A stretch of DNA of 64,000 nucleotides from CAZDQL01 sp964507325 (GTDB taxonomy: Bacteria > Planctomycetota > UBA1135 > GCA-002686595): NCBI GenBank assembly GCA_964507325.1, contig CAZDQL010000027.1, positions 3,693 to 67,692 on the forward strand, in the 5' to 3' direction. The translations under genes were made by a program, and so were the position numbers. The notes below the pieces were generated by a model. The model was given only the letters and a program-made list of their open reading frames with translations. It did no database searches and was not told where the DNA came from. This document shows, piece by piece, positions 54,422-62,609 of this stretch (positions are counted from its first letter, which is position 1; each line of letters opens with the position of its first letter).

Positions 54422-55750
54422 GTGCCCCCTTCCAGCCCCACCGCCGCCGATGCGGCCGTACCCCGCCGTCTCTGGGGCAGCACCGGCTTCCTGATCGCCG
54501 GTCGGATCTGGAGCTCCGCCTGCACCCTGACCTACCTGGCCCTGCTCGCGCGCCATCTGACCCGCGAGGGGTTTGGCCGCTTCACCTTCTACTTGGCGGT
54601 CTTCCTCCTGCTCGACAGCCTGGTGGATCTGGGCACCGGGCAGGCCGCGGTGCAGTTGAGCGCGGGAGAGCCGAACCGCACCAACGGCGTCATCGCCGCC
54701 GCGCGGCGCGTGCGGCTGGCGACGGGGACGCTCGGGGTGGCGCTGGTGGGAGGCGTCGCCCTCATGCTCGGGGAGCCGGGGGCCATGTGGATCCTCCTGG
54801 CGAGCCTCTACCCGCTGACCCACGTCCTCGAGCTGTCGACCCTGGTCTTCAAGAACGAGATCGCCTGGGGGCGGCCGGTAGCGGTGAGAGCGGCGGCGAC
54901 GGGACTCTCCCTGGGCTTCGTGCTGGCGGTGCTGACGACGGGGTCCAAGGAACCGGGGCTCTACCTGTGCGCCGTGGCCGCCGGGAGCGGCCTGGGCAAC
55001 GTCGGTCTGCACCTGGTGGGCCGTCGTTACCTGCCCGCGCGCGGCGGACCGCGCACGGCGACGCGCACCCTGCTGCGCGTCGCCCTGCCGATGGGGATCG
55101 CGGGGCTCTGCCAGCAGACCTACTTCTGGATCGACAACCTCTTCGTCCGTGGGCTGGTCGGCGAGGCGCCGCTGGGGCGCTACAACCTGGCGGTCAGGGT
55201 GATGTCCTTCGGGATCATGGCGGGGGTCTACGCCTCGATCGCCGCCCTGCCCTGGCTCACCCGGGAGCATCGGGCCGGGAGGCTCGGCCCCGCGGTCGTG
55301 CGGCTGCTGCGACCGACCCTGGCGCTGGCCGCCCTGGGGGTCGGGCTGCTGTGGCGCTGGACCGGTCCGCTGCTGGAGCTCTTCGGGGGGGAGGAGAGCT
55401 TCGCCGCCGCCGCCCCCAGCCTGCGCTGGCTCCTGCTCGCGACCCTGGCGGTCTACCTGGGTGCTCCCCTGCTGTCGGCGGTGGTGGCGGCGGGGCGGGG
55501 AGGACTGGTGCTCAGGGTGGCGCTGCTCGGGCTGGCGGTGAACCTGGTGGGCAACACCCTCTTGGTCCCGCCACTCGGGATCGAGGGGGCTGCCATCGCG
55601 ACCTTCGCCACCGAGCTGGCGGTGGCGGGCGCCGCGGCGGCGGCCTTGATCCTCGACGGGCAGGACCTCACCCAGGGAACGCGCCCCGCGACCTGGATGA
55701 TCCCACCCCTGGCCTTCATCCTGGGCTGGTCCCTCTCGGCGCTCCTCTAG
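54422..55750 (+). CDS. Polysaccharide/lipid flippase (Wzx/MATE-like)
   Basis: 442 residues from GTG with about twelve membrane segments and MVF-superfamily features: GSTGFLIAGRIWSSACTLTY at the start, YLALLARHLTREGFGRFTFY, and PMGIAGLCQQTYFWIDNLFV in the middle. Such proteins flip lipid-linked oligosaccharides across the inner membrane. It is followed by a glycosyltransferase on the same strand. Its TAG stop codon coincides with the first bases of the long palindromic element at 55748. Confidence 0.88.
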   Translation: MPPSSPTAADAAVPRRLWGSTGFLIAGRIWSSACTLTYLALLARHLTREGFGRFTFYLAVFLLLDSLVDLGTGQAAVQLSAGEPNRTNGVIAAARRVRLATGTLGVALVGGVALMLGEPGAMWILLASLYPLTHVLELSTLVFKNEIAWGRPVAVRAAATGLSLGFVLAVLTTGSKEPGLYLCAVAAGSGLGNVGLHLVGRRYLPARGGPRTATRTLLRVALPMGIAGLCQQTYFWIDNLFVRGLVGEAPLGRYNLAVRVMSFGIMAGVYASIAALPWLTREHRAGRLGPAVVRLLRPTLALAALGVGLLWRWTGPLLELFGGEESFAAAAPSLRWLLLATLAVYLGAPLLSAVVAAGRGGLVLRVALLGLAVNLVGNTLLVPPLGIEGAAIATFATELAVAGAAAAALILDGQDLTQGTRPATWMIPPLAFILGWSLSALL

Positions 55751-55930
55751 CCCGGGTTGTTCATGAGCGACCGCCCCAGTGCACGCCAAGTCCGCCGTGG
55801 TGCGCGAGTTGGCGCCGATCGGCGAGCAAGCGGGGCCTCTGCGCCCCGTCGAGCACCGAGCGGCGCCAAATCGTGCGCCACGGCGGACTTGGCGTGTGCC
55901 GGGGTGGACGCTCATGAATAGTCCGGGCTA
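55748..55930. mobile_element. 183-bp palindromic MITE-like element
   Basis: Two 70-nt arms (55748-55817 and 55861-55930) are inverted copies of each other with 11 mismatches. The outer ends read TAGCCCGG and CCGGGCTA. A perfectly paired stretch ACGCCAAGTCCGCCGTGG lies inside. The 43-nt centre holds another hairpin (CGGGGC/GCCCCG). There is no coding capacity. The left end supplies the flippase stop codon. The form is that of a non-autonomous transposable element or a large structured RNA hairpin. Confidence 0.7.
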
Positions 55931-55942
55931 GGGTCCCCCAGC

Positions 55943-57112
55943 GTGCAGATCGGCATCGACTACCGCCCCGCCCTCGTCAACGTGGAGGGGATCGGTCGCT
56001 ACACCCGCGAGCTGGTGCGCGCGCTGGTGGAGCTGGAGGGGGGCGAGGGCCTCTGGCTCTTCGGCGCCACCCTGCGCGGCGCGCGCTTCTCCCGGCGGGA
56101 GCTCTCGATCGCGGGCTCAGCCGCGAAGCTGCGCCGCTGGCGGCTCCCCTCGCGCTGGATCCCCTGGCTCCTGGCGAGGACGGGCAGGGGAGTGGACGAC
56201 CTCTTGGGGGGCTGCGAGGTGTACCACCACACCCAGCCCAACCACCTGCCGGTGCGCCGCGCGCGCGAGGTGGTGACCCTCTTCGATTGCATCTACCAGC
56301 TCGACGCGGAGAACCCCGCCGGCCCGGGATTCCTGGCAGCCGACGTCGCCGAGCGGATGACCGCCGCCGCCCGCAGGATCGTGCAGCGCGCCTCCCGCGT
56401 ACTGGTGCCCTGTGAGTTCGTCGGCGCGGAGGTGGTCCTGGCCCTGGGCGCCCCCCCGGAGCGGGTGAGCATCACCTCGCTGGGCTGCGACCACGTCCTG
56501 CGGGGCCGCCCCCCCGAGGGCTTCCCCCCCGCCGAGCACCCCTACCTGCTGACCGTGGCGCGAGTCGACCGGCGCAAGAACCACCCGCGCATGCTGGCGG
56601 CCTTCGAACGCCTCGTCGCCGCCGGGCATCCCCACCGCTGGCTGGTGGTCGGTCCCCGCGGATGGGGCGCCAAGGAGTTCGAGGACGCCCTGGCGCGCTC
56701 CCCCGCCGCCGACCGGGTCGAGTGGCGCCGGGACGTCGCCGACGGCGAGCTCCCGCGCCTCTACGCCCAGGCCGACCTGCTCCTGTGGGCGAGCTTGAAC
56801 GAGGGCTTCGGCCTGCCCCCGCTGGAGGCGATGGCCCTGGGCACCGCGGTGGTGGCCTCGGCGGTGACCTCCATGCCCGAGGTCTGCGGCGAGGCGGCGG
56901 CGCTGGTGGAGCCCACCGAGGTGGAGAGCATCTTCGCGGCGGCGGCGGAGCTGCTCGACGATCCCGAGCTCCTGCGAGAGCGGGAGCGACTCGGCCGCGC
57001 ACGGGCGGCCGAGTTCACCTGGCGGCGCTGCGCGCGCGAGACGCTGGCCGCCTACCAGAGCGCCGCCGCCGGCGAGCGCGAGGGGGCGCCTACGACGGGG
57101 CGGCTCTTCTGA
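55943..57112 (+). CDS. GT4 glycosyltransferase
   Basis: 389 residues from GTG, 12 bp after the palindromic element. GT-B fold: N-terminal QIGIDYRPALVNVEGIGRYT, the linker LLTVARVDRRKNHPRMLAAF, and the donor-binding EGFGLPPLEAMALGTAVVAS with its conserved E-x7-E pattern. It probably adds a sugar to a lipid-linked or surface glycan flipped by the upstream Wzx-like protein. Its 3' end overlaps the convergent molybdopterin oxidoreductase gene by 23 nt. Confidence 0.92.
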   Translation: MQIGIDYRPALVNVEGIGRYTRELVRALVELEGGEGLWLFGATLRGARFSRRELSIAGSAAKLRRWRLPSRWIPWLLARTGRGVDDLLGGCEVYHHTQPNHLPVRRAREVVTLFDCIYQLDAENPAGPGFLAADVAERMTAAARRIVQRASRVLVPCEFVGAEVVLALGAPPERVSITSLGCDHVLRGRPPEGFPPAEHPYLLTVARVDRRKNHPRMLAAFERLVAAGHPHRWLVVGPRGWGAKEFEDALARSPAADRVEWRRDVADGELPRLYAQADLLLWASLNEGFGLPPLEAMALGTAVVASAVTSMPEVCGEAAALVEPTEVESIFAAAAELLDDPELLRERERLGRARAAEFTWRRCARETLAAYQSAAAGEREGAPTTGRLF

Positions 57113-59084
57113 CGTCCACCCGGGTGCTGAACTGGGTGAAAACGTGGCCCAGGTCGCTCTCGTCGGTGGTGGTCAGGGCGTTCACTCCGAGGCCCTCGGG
57201 GATCCGCCGCGGATCGGGGAAGCCGTCCACGCGCACCATCCCCGGCGGCAGTTCGTCGCAGGGGTGGGCGGGCAGGGTCAGCCCCGCCACCTCGTTCTCC
57301 AGCCGCGCCGCATCGCCGGCGCCGATCCCCAGCGACTCCAGATCCGCGGGATTCAGGAGACAGTGGGGCGCCCCGGCCCGGGCGCTGTGGCGCGCTGAGC
57401 CGAGGTAGGTCGTGTTGTGGGTCGCCACCGAGGGCGCGGGCAGGAGCCAGAAGCGCCCCGTACCCCCGAAGCCGGCGTCGGGCACGTAGGTCGCCACCCG
57501 CGGCGAACCCGCGGCCTGCGCGGCGTCGCTGGCGAGCTCGATCCGGCCGCTCGGTGTGTCGCGCTCCCTCGCCTGCGGTGGGAGCGGGCGCACCGGCTCG
57601 CCGGCGAGCAGGCGCTCGAGGTCGCCGTCGGCGAAGCGCTGTCGGTTGCGCTCGAGGAAGGCCCCGAGCAGCCCCTCCTCGTCGAGTCGCCACACCTCGG
57701 GCGGCAACTCGAGGCGCCGGGCGATCTCCCGGAAGGTCTCCACGTTGCTGCGCTGGGAAGCCGGAGGCTCGCACACCTTGCGCGTCACCCGCGTACGGCG
57801 GTGACCGTAGCTGGCGAAGAAGTCGGTGTGCTCCCCCACCGCGGTCGCGGGGAGCACCACGTCCGCCAGCTCGGCGGTGGCGGTGAGCGTCAGCTCGTGG
57901 ACCACCAGGAAGAGGTCCTCGCGGGCGAGACCGGCGCGCACGCGCGCGGAGTCGGGCACGGTGAGGGCGGGGTTGTGCCCCCAGACCACCGCCGCCCGGA
58001 AGCGACCGTCGCAGAGCTCCCGCCCCAGGGCGACGTGACGGATCGGCGCGGGGGCGTCCGCCGGCCGCCGCCAGGGTTCGCTCAGGACGTCACTCTCGAG
58101 GTCGAAGTAGTGGGAGCTCTGGAAGTGCAGGCGATCGGTGATCCCCAGCACCGCCGCCAGGGAGCACACCGCCCGCATCCCCATCGCCCCGTTCGAGCGC
58201 CGCGTCCACCCCACCCCGGTCTTGATCCAGGCGTTGCGGGCCCGGCCGAGGTCAGCGGCGAGGACCGCGATCCCACTCGCCTCCAGACCCGTGAGGCGCG
58301 CCACCTGCTCCAGCGGGTAGCGGCCCGCGACCTCCGCCCGCAGCTCCGCGGCACCGGAGCACTCCCGGCGCAGGAACTCCAGGTCCGCGTCGCCGCGCTG
58401 GAAGGCGAGCTCGACGAGCCCGAGAGCGAGGGCGGCGTCGCTCCCCGGACGCAGGATCCATCCCCGCCCTCCCCAGCGCTCGACGAGCCGCATGGTGTCG
58501 GTGCGGTAGACGTCGATCACGTGCACCGCGACGCCGCGCTCGCAGAGCGCCTTGAGGCGTGGAACGAGGTGCTGGTACGTGCGCCGCGCGTCGCAACCCC
58601 AGAGGAGGAGCAGATCCGCCTCCTCGATCTGCTCGACGTCGGGACCCGGATCGCTCCCCATGACCAGCTCGTGACCGGCGGAGCCCGCCGCGCCGCAGAG
58701 CCCCCCGTCGATCGGCGTCGCGCCGAGGGCGTTCATCACCCGTCGGGGGTAGTGACGCTGGATGAAACCCATGTTGCCGGCGTAGCAGAGGGACAGGATC
58801 GCCTCCCCCGGAATCCCCGCCAGACCGTCGCGAACGCGCTCGAGGGCCTCCTCCCAGCCCACCTCCCGTAGCTCACCGCCACTGCGGACGAGGGGGCGCT
58901 CCAGGCGGCCGGGGCCGAGCACCACTTCAGCGTAGTCGGCGGTCTTGCCGCAGAGGTGCCCCCGGGACCAGGGGTGCGCCGGATCGCCCTTCAACCGTTG
59001 GAAACATCCCTCGGCATCGGTCTCGACGAGGACTCCGCAGGCGTCGGGACAATCGAGGGGGCAGACGCCGGGGTGGAGGGCCAT
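57090..59084 (-). CDS. Molybdopterin oxidoreductase
   Basis: 664 residues of the DMSO-reductase superfamily. The N-terminal iron-sulfur motif is C8-x3-C12-x3-C16...C45 (VCPLDCPDACG, then LCGK). MGD-binding regions follow (LLLLWGCDARRTYQHLVPRL, VVWGHNPALTVPDS, ELADVVLPATAVGEHTDFF). The C-terminal molydop_binding domain includes LNPADLESLGIGAGDAARLE. No Tat signal precedes it, so it is probably cytoplasmic. No electron-transfer subunit is adjacent, so the substrate is unknown. The 471 bp upstream are non-coding and rich in inverted repeats. Confidence 0.9.
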   Translation of the reverse strand: MALHPGVCPLDCPDACGVLVETDAEGCFQRLKGDPAHPWSRGHLCGKTADYAEVVLGPGRLERPLVRSGGELREVGWEEALERVRDGLAGIPGEAILSLCYAGNMGFIQRHYPRRVMNALGATPIDGGLCGAAGSAGHELVMGSDPGPDVEQIEEADLLLLWGCDARRTYQHLVPRLKALCERGVAVHVIDVYRTDTMRLVERWGGRGWILRPGSDAALALGLVELAFQRGDADLEFLRRECSGAAELRAEVAGRYPLEQVARLTGLEASGIAVLAADLGRARNAWIKTGVGWTRRSNGAMGMRAVCSLAAVLGITDRLHFQSSHYFDLESDVLSEPWRRPADAPAPIRHVALGRELCDGRFRAAVVWGHNPALTVPDSARVRAGLAREDLFLVVHELTLTATAELADVVLPATAVGEHTDFFASYGHRRTRVTRKVCEPPASQRSNVETFREIARRLELPPEVWRLDEEGLLGAFLERNRQRFADGDLERLLAGEPVRPLPPQARERDTPSGRIELASDAAQAAGSPRVATYVPDAGFGGTGRFWLLPAPSVATHNTTYLGSARHSARAGAPHCLLNPADLESLGIGAGDAARLENEVAGLTLPAHPCDELPPGMVRVDGFPDPRRIPEGLGVNALTTTDESDLGHVFTQFSTRVDVRRAAPS

Positions 59085-59555
59085 GGCGGTGAGCCTAGTG
59101 TGCTGCTCTCACCAGCGTCGAGGCGGAGTCCTCTCAGGGTGATCCCTGGGGGTCTCCGCGGGGATTCTGCGGGCTTTTTCGAGTTTCCGGTTCCGGACTG
59201 GCCCCCCTACGCGATCTCTCCCTAACGACCAACCGGAGAGCTTGCGACCCAAGCTGTTGCTCGCCTCTTTGAGAGAGAGCCCGGCACGGGCCGGGTGGGA
59301 GGCCGTGACGGGGCAGATTCGCCGATCTGCCCCGTCCTTAATTGAACTGCCCCCCTTCGGTGTGCTTCCCGGACGTCGGCCTCTCGACTCCCGCACTCGG
59401 GGCCCCCTCTCGGCTGCCTCAGGGCACCTGTCCACGCGCCTGCGGTCCACCACCCCTCCGGTGGGGCCTGCTCCAGCGGCCGTGTACTCCAAGTCCTTGC
59501 GGGCAAAGGAGCTACGGCGAGCAGTCCCGCGCGATGCCCACCGAAGGGCGGCAGT
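59085..59555. other. Non-coding region full of inverted repeats
   Basis: This stretch of 471 bp has no convincing gene. It contains, in order: CAGGG/CCCTG (59135-59148), TCCG/CGGA (59086+100 bp, near 59186-59197), CTCTCC/GGAGAG (59216-59240), AGCTTG/CAAGCT (59239-59255), CCCGGC/GCCGGG (59280-59295), a perfect 12-bp hairpin (59307-59336) and a pair of 26-nt inverted copies (59343-59558). It is the leader region of the molybdopterin oxidoreductase gene, so a structured leader RNA is possible. Short open frames on both strands look non-protein-like (arginine/proline/serine rich). Confidence 0.5.
59307..59336. terminator. Perfect 12-bp hairpin
   Basis: GACGGGGCAGAT (59307-59318) pairs completely with ATCTGCCCCGTC (59325-59336) over a 6-nt loop. 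It is the strongest simple hairpin in the intergenic region. Neither flank has a T-run, although AATT-containing sequence follows on the plus strand. It could be a terminator of the leftward lipoprotein genes or a stem of a larger RNA. Confidence 0.5.
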
Positions 59556-59558
59556 TCA
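59343..59558. repeat. 216-bp segment bounded by 26-nt inverted repeats
   Basis: The ends 59343-59368 and 59533-59558 are inverted copies matching at 23 of 26 positions (core TGAACTGCC then CCCTTCGGTG). On the minus strand the right end begins with TGA, which is the stop codon of the lipoprotein gene at 59556. The interior has no open gene. It may be a small non-autonomous mobile element, or the closing helix of a structured RNA. Confidence 0.6.
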
Positions 59559-59972
59559 GGCGTCCACGTCGAGGGCGCGGGCGCGGGTCTGCGCCGGCGC
59601 CCAGAGCTCCCCCAGACTCCCTCGCCGCACCTCCCTGAGCACCCAGTCGGCGTCGAAGCGCAGCACCATCCCCTGCATCCCCTCGTAGGAGCGGCGGTAG
59701 GAGGCGGAGGCGCTCATCCGCTTGCCGATCGGGACCGAGACGGTCACCCCCCAGCGGGACTCGTTCTTCCAACCCCACGCGAGCACGGCGCCGTCCCCGT
59801 GCTCGCGCACCCAGAGGGGCGCGCCCAACCGAGCCAAGCAGAGGGGCAGGTCGGCCTCACCCGGCAGGAGGTCCTGCACCTCCCCCAGGGGCAGGTGGGC
59901 GTGCCGGGTCCTCAGCTCGGCGGAGACACAGCCGCCGAGCAGGAGGAGCAGCAGGAGGGAGAGGAGCCGCAC
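59556..59972 (-). CDS. Small lipoprotein
   Basis: 138 residues with a classic lipoprotein signal: RLLSLLLLLLLGGC, lipobox LGGC, Cys15. The mature part has alternating strands (VLAWGWKNESRWGVTVSVPI, MQGMVLRFDADWVLREVRRG). Position and size resemble the neighbouring lipoprotein at 59991; both have an LGAP segment and a late xWxxxF/R strand, suggesting distant paralogues with a BamE/SmpA-like fold. Envelope-located; function unknown. The stop codon is the first triplet of a 26-nt inverted repeat. Confidence 0.7.
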   Translation of the reverse strand: MRLLSLLLLLLLGGCVSAELRTRHAHLPLGEVQDLLPGEADLPLCLARLGAPLWVREHGDGAVLAWGWKNESRWGVTVSVPIGKRMSASASYRRSYEGMQGMVLRFDADWVLREVRRGSLGELWAPAQTRARALDVDA

Positions 59973-59990
59973 GGTGCGGAGCCCCGAGCG

Positions 59991-60362
59991 CTAGAGGTCC
60001 GGAAGGCCGAACTCGGCCTCCCCCGACTCGAAGGTCGCCCCCACGTGGGTCAACACCCCCTCTGCGTCGAAGAAGAGCCAGGTGCGATCCTCGGCGGACT
60101 CCACCCGGGTCAGGGCGACCACCAGGAGGAAGAGGCCCGTCTGCTTCTCGACTCCGTAGTCGTAGCGGTAGGCGCTGCGATGCCCGAGCTGGACCACCTC
60201 GGTCGGAGCGCCGAGGGCCGCGACGACGTCACTCGCGGTCGACACCCCCGGATCGAGCGCCGCGACCACGTCGGGGGCGAGGGGGCGGTGGCGGTGGCTC
60301 TCCCCGATGAAACAAGAGGAGCAGAGAAGGATCGGCAGGATCGCGATCGGGAGGCGCAGCAT
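59991..60362 (-). CDS. Small lipoprotein, BamE/SmpA-like
   Basis: 123 residues. Lipoprotein signal LRLPIAILPILLCSSC with Cys17. The mature part has ALDPGVSTASDVVAALGAPT, a BamE/SmpA-type helix-turn, then strands VVQLGHRSAYRYDYGVEKQT and RTWLFFDAEGVLTHVG. It lies 18 bp before the other lipoprotein gene and 10 bp after the glycosyltransferase gene, so the three form one leftward transcript. An outer-membrane assembly or scaffold role is a guess from the fold resemblance. Confidence 0.72.
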   Translation of the reverse strand: MLRLPIAILPILLCSSCFIGESHRHRPLAPDVVAALDPGVSTASDVVAALGAPTEVVQLGHRSAYRYDYGVEKQTGLFLLVVALTRVESAEDRTWLFFDAEGVLTHVGATFESGEAEFGLPDL

Positions 60363-60372
60363 GGTGGGAGCA

Positions 60373-61530
60373 CTATACGTCAGGAGCGCCGCCCCCCACC
60401 AAGCGCATCGCGATCACCTCGGCCACCAGACGTTTCATCCACGTTGCCAGCCCGCGATCCTCCACCGCCGCGCGTGGAATCCACGGATCCGCGGGCTCGC
60501 GACACCGCGCCGCGAGCTGGTCGGCGATCGCCTGCCGCAATCGGTCGGGATCGGAGGGATCCTCGACCACCGTGCCCGCGGCCGCCCCCTCCCCCAACAC
60601 CTCCGCGGCTCCGGCATACTTGGTGGTCACCACCGGAGTCCCGGCCGCGAGGGCTTCCAGGAGGACCAGCCCCGAGGTGTCGCGCCAGGTCGGCAGGACG
60701 CAGAGGTCCGCTCCAGCGGCGAGGAGCACCGGGTCCAGGTGGGAGCGCACGCTCACCCGCCCCGGAGCGAGCCCTTCCCGTCCGGCACGCCGCAGCCAGC
60801 GTCGGGCGCGGCGGGGACCGGCGACGAGCAGGTGCCACCTCCCACCCAGCCCGGAGAGAGCGCGCAGGAGCTCGGGCAGTCCCTTGAAGCGAGGGTGGCG
60901 CGCCGCGAGGACGATCAGGGGGATCTCCTCCTCCAAGCCGATCTCGGCCCGCAGTCGTCCGCGCGCCGCGGGGCGCTCCCGCGGATGGAAGCGCTCCAGG
61001 TCCACCCCGTTCTCGATCACGGTCAGTCGCGTGGCGGCGGCGGGGTAGCGCTCGAGGAGCTCGGCACGCACGAGCGCGGAGGGGCAGATCACGCGCCGCG
61101 CTCCCCCGTCGAGGGCGGCCCGCTCGAGTTGGTCGAAGACGCGATGCCGTCCGCGGAGCGCGATCGGCCCGGCGGGAGCTCTCCCCCCGGCGATCGCCCG
61201 CCGGCGCGCTTCGAGGGTCGCCCGGTGCGAACCCCCGTGCAGCCAGAGGAGGTCGACTCGCTCCAGGTGCCGCACCCCCAGCGTGACCGCGCATCCCACC
61301 CGGTGCGCCGCGGCGGTCAGCGCTCGCCCCAGGCTCCGCTCCCGCGCTCCGCGGGTCAGGCCCCGGGGGCGCACGGGGTGGAAGGTCCCCGGAGGGGGGG
61401 CCACGGCGCGCTTTCCGAAGACGTGGAGCTCCATCCCCCGACGCGCCAGGTGGCGCGCGAGGAGGTCGAGGGCAGCCTCCGCGCCCCCCCGCCGGGGGTC
61501 CCAACGGTCGATCAAGAAGCCCACCTTCAC
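60373..61530 (-). CDS. GT4 glycosyltransferase, WaaG-like
   Basis: 385 residues. N-terminus KVGFLIDRWDPRRGGAEAAL, with the GGAE loop of LPS core glucosyltransferases; middle VICPSALVRAELLERYPAAA and VIENGVDLERFHP; donor site DTSGLVLLEALAAGTPVVTT. The first Glu of the usual EGFGxxxxE motif is replaced (DTSGLVLLE), as in WaaG-type enzymes. It probably builds LPS core or a related surface glycan. It is divergent from another GT4 gene. Confidence 0.88.
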   Translation of the reverse strand: MKVGFLIDRWDPRRGGAEAALDLLARHLARRGMELHVFGKRAVAPPPGTFHPVRPRGLTRGARERSLGRALTAAAHRVGCAVTLGVRHLERVDLLWLHGGSHRATLEARRRAIAGGRAPAGPIALRGRHRVFDQLERAALDGGARRVICPSALVRAELLERYPAAATRLTVIENGVDLERFHPRERPAARGRLRAEIGLEEEIPLIVLAARHPRFKGLPELLRALSGLGGRWHLLVAGPRRARRWLRRAGREGLAPGRVSVRSHLDPVLLAAGADLCVLPTWRDTSGLVLLEALAAGTPVVTTKYAGAAEVLGEGAAAGTVVEDPSDPDRLRQAIADQLAARCREPADPWIPRAAVEDRGLATWMKRLVAEVIAMRLVGGGAPDV

Positions 61531-61586
61531 GACGAGAATCCTAGTGGATGGAGCTCCCCCATGATGGGATGCAGGTCCACGACCCA

Positions 61587-62609
61587 GTGCGCATCGGATT
61601 CGACGCCTCTCCCCTTCTTCGACCCCACCCGCGTGGCATCCAGCGGGTGGTGGGGGAGACCCTCGACGCCCTCGAAGCGCGGGGGCGGGTCGAGGTGGTG
61701 CGTCTCGAGCCGCCGCCGGGGATTTCGCTGCGGCGCTGGCGGCAGGGAGTCCTGCCGCGCGAGGTGCGTGCCCTCGGGCTGGCGGGTGTCCACTCCTTCC
61801 TCTCCGCCTTCCCCCTGCGGGGTCCGGGGCGTCGCGTGCAGACGATCCACGAGCTGCCGTGGCGCCACGGGGTGAGGGAGAACGCCGGCTGGCGACACCG
61901 ACTGTGGGCGCGCCTGGGACCGTGGCGCGCGGACGCGGTGGTGACGGCGACCGAGACGGTGGCGCGGGAGCTCCCCACCGAGATGGCTCGGGATGGGGGC
62001 AAGGCCTTCGTCGTCCCTTGGGGGGTGAAGGTGCTGCGCGCGACCGACGAACCCCTGGAGGGGATTGCGCCGCGGGGTCCCTACGTCTTGGCCCCGGGCG
62101 CCGTGCGGGCCAAGAAGAACCTGGCGGCGTTGCTCTGCGGCCTGGCGTACTTCGCGGGGTGCGGTGGCCCGGAGCTCTCCGTCGTCGTCACAGGACCGCC
62201 GACCAGAGACCTGGAGCGGGGTCGGGAGCTCGCCCGACGGCTCGGGCTCTCCGAACGCCTCTCGACCCCCGGGGAGGTGAGCGAAGCTCAGCTCGCCGCC
62301 CTCTATCGAGGAGCCGCCGCGGTGGCGGTCCTCTCCTTCTCCGAGGGCTTCGGACTGCCGGTCCTCGAGGCGTTGGCCGCGGGTTCGCCGGTGATCGTCC
62401 CCGCGGGCAGCGCCCAAGGCGAGGTGGCCGGGGCGGTGGGAATCGCCGTGGACGCGTCCAGCTCGGCGGACGTCGCGCGCGGCCTGGTCGTGGCCCTGGG
62501 CGACGGCGACGAAGAAGACGCACGCAGAGCGCGCATCGCGCGGGCGCGGGAGTTCACCTGGGAGCGCACCGCCGAGGGGATCGAGGGCATCTGGGAGCGC
62601 TGGGCGTGA
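61587..62609 (+). CDS. GT4 glycosyltransferase
   Basis: About 340 residues from GTG 61587 (RIGFDASPLLRPHPRGIQRV), the usual family start; in-frame ATGs at 61548 and 61569 are alternatives. GT-B features: VQTIHELPWRHGVRENAGWR, GPYVLAPGAVRAKKNLAALL and the donor-site motif EGFGLPVLEALAAGSPVIVP. It overlaps the next glycosyltransferase by 4 nt (GTGA), so the two act in the same glycan pathway. The acceptor is unknown. Confidence 0.88.
   Translation: MRIGFDASPLLRPHPRGIQRVVGETLDALEARGRVEVVRLEPPPGISLRRWRQGVLPREVRALGLAGVHSFLSAFPLRGPGRRVQTIHELPWRHGVRENAGWRHRLWARLGPWRADAVVTATETVARELPTEMARDGGKAFVVPWGVKVLRATDEPLEGIAPRGPYVLAPGAVRAKKNLAALLCGLAYFAGCGGPELSVVVTGPPTRDLERGRELARRLGLSERLSTPGEVSEAQLAALYRGAAAVAVLSFSEGFGLPVLEALAAGSPVIVPAGSAQGEVAGAVGIAVDASSSADVARGLVVALGDGDEEDARRARIARAREFTWERTAEGIEGIWERWA

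Noticed and set aside
59109..59492. 127-codon minus-strand frame in the repeat-rich intergenic region
   Set aside because: Arginine/proline/serine-rich with no predicted fold; it spans several hairpins, which fits RNA or a mobile element better than a protein.
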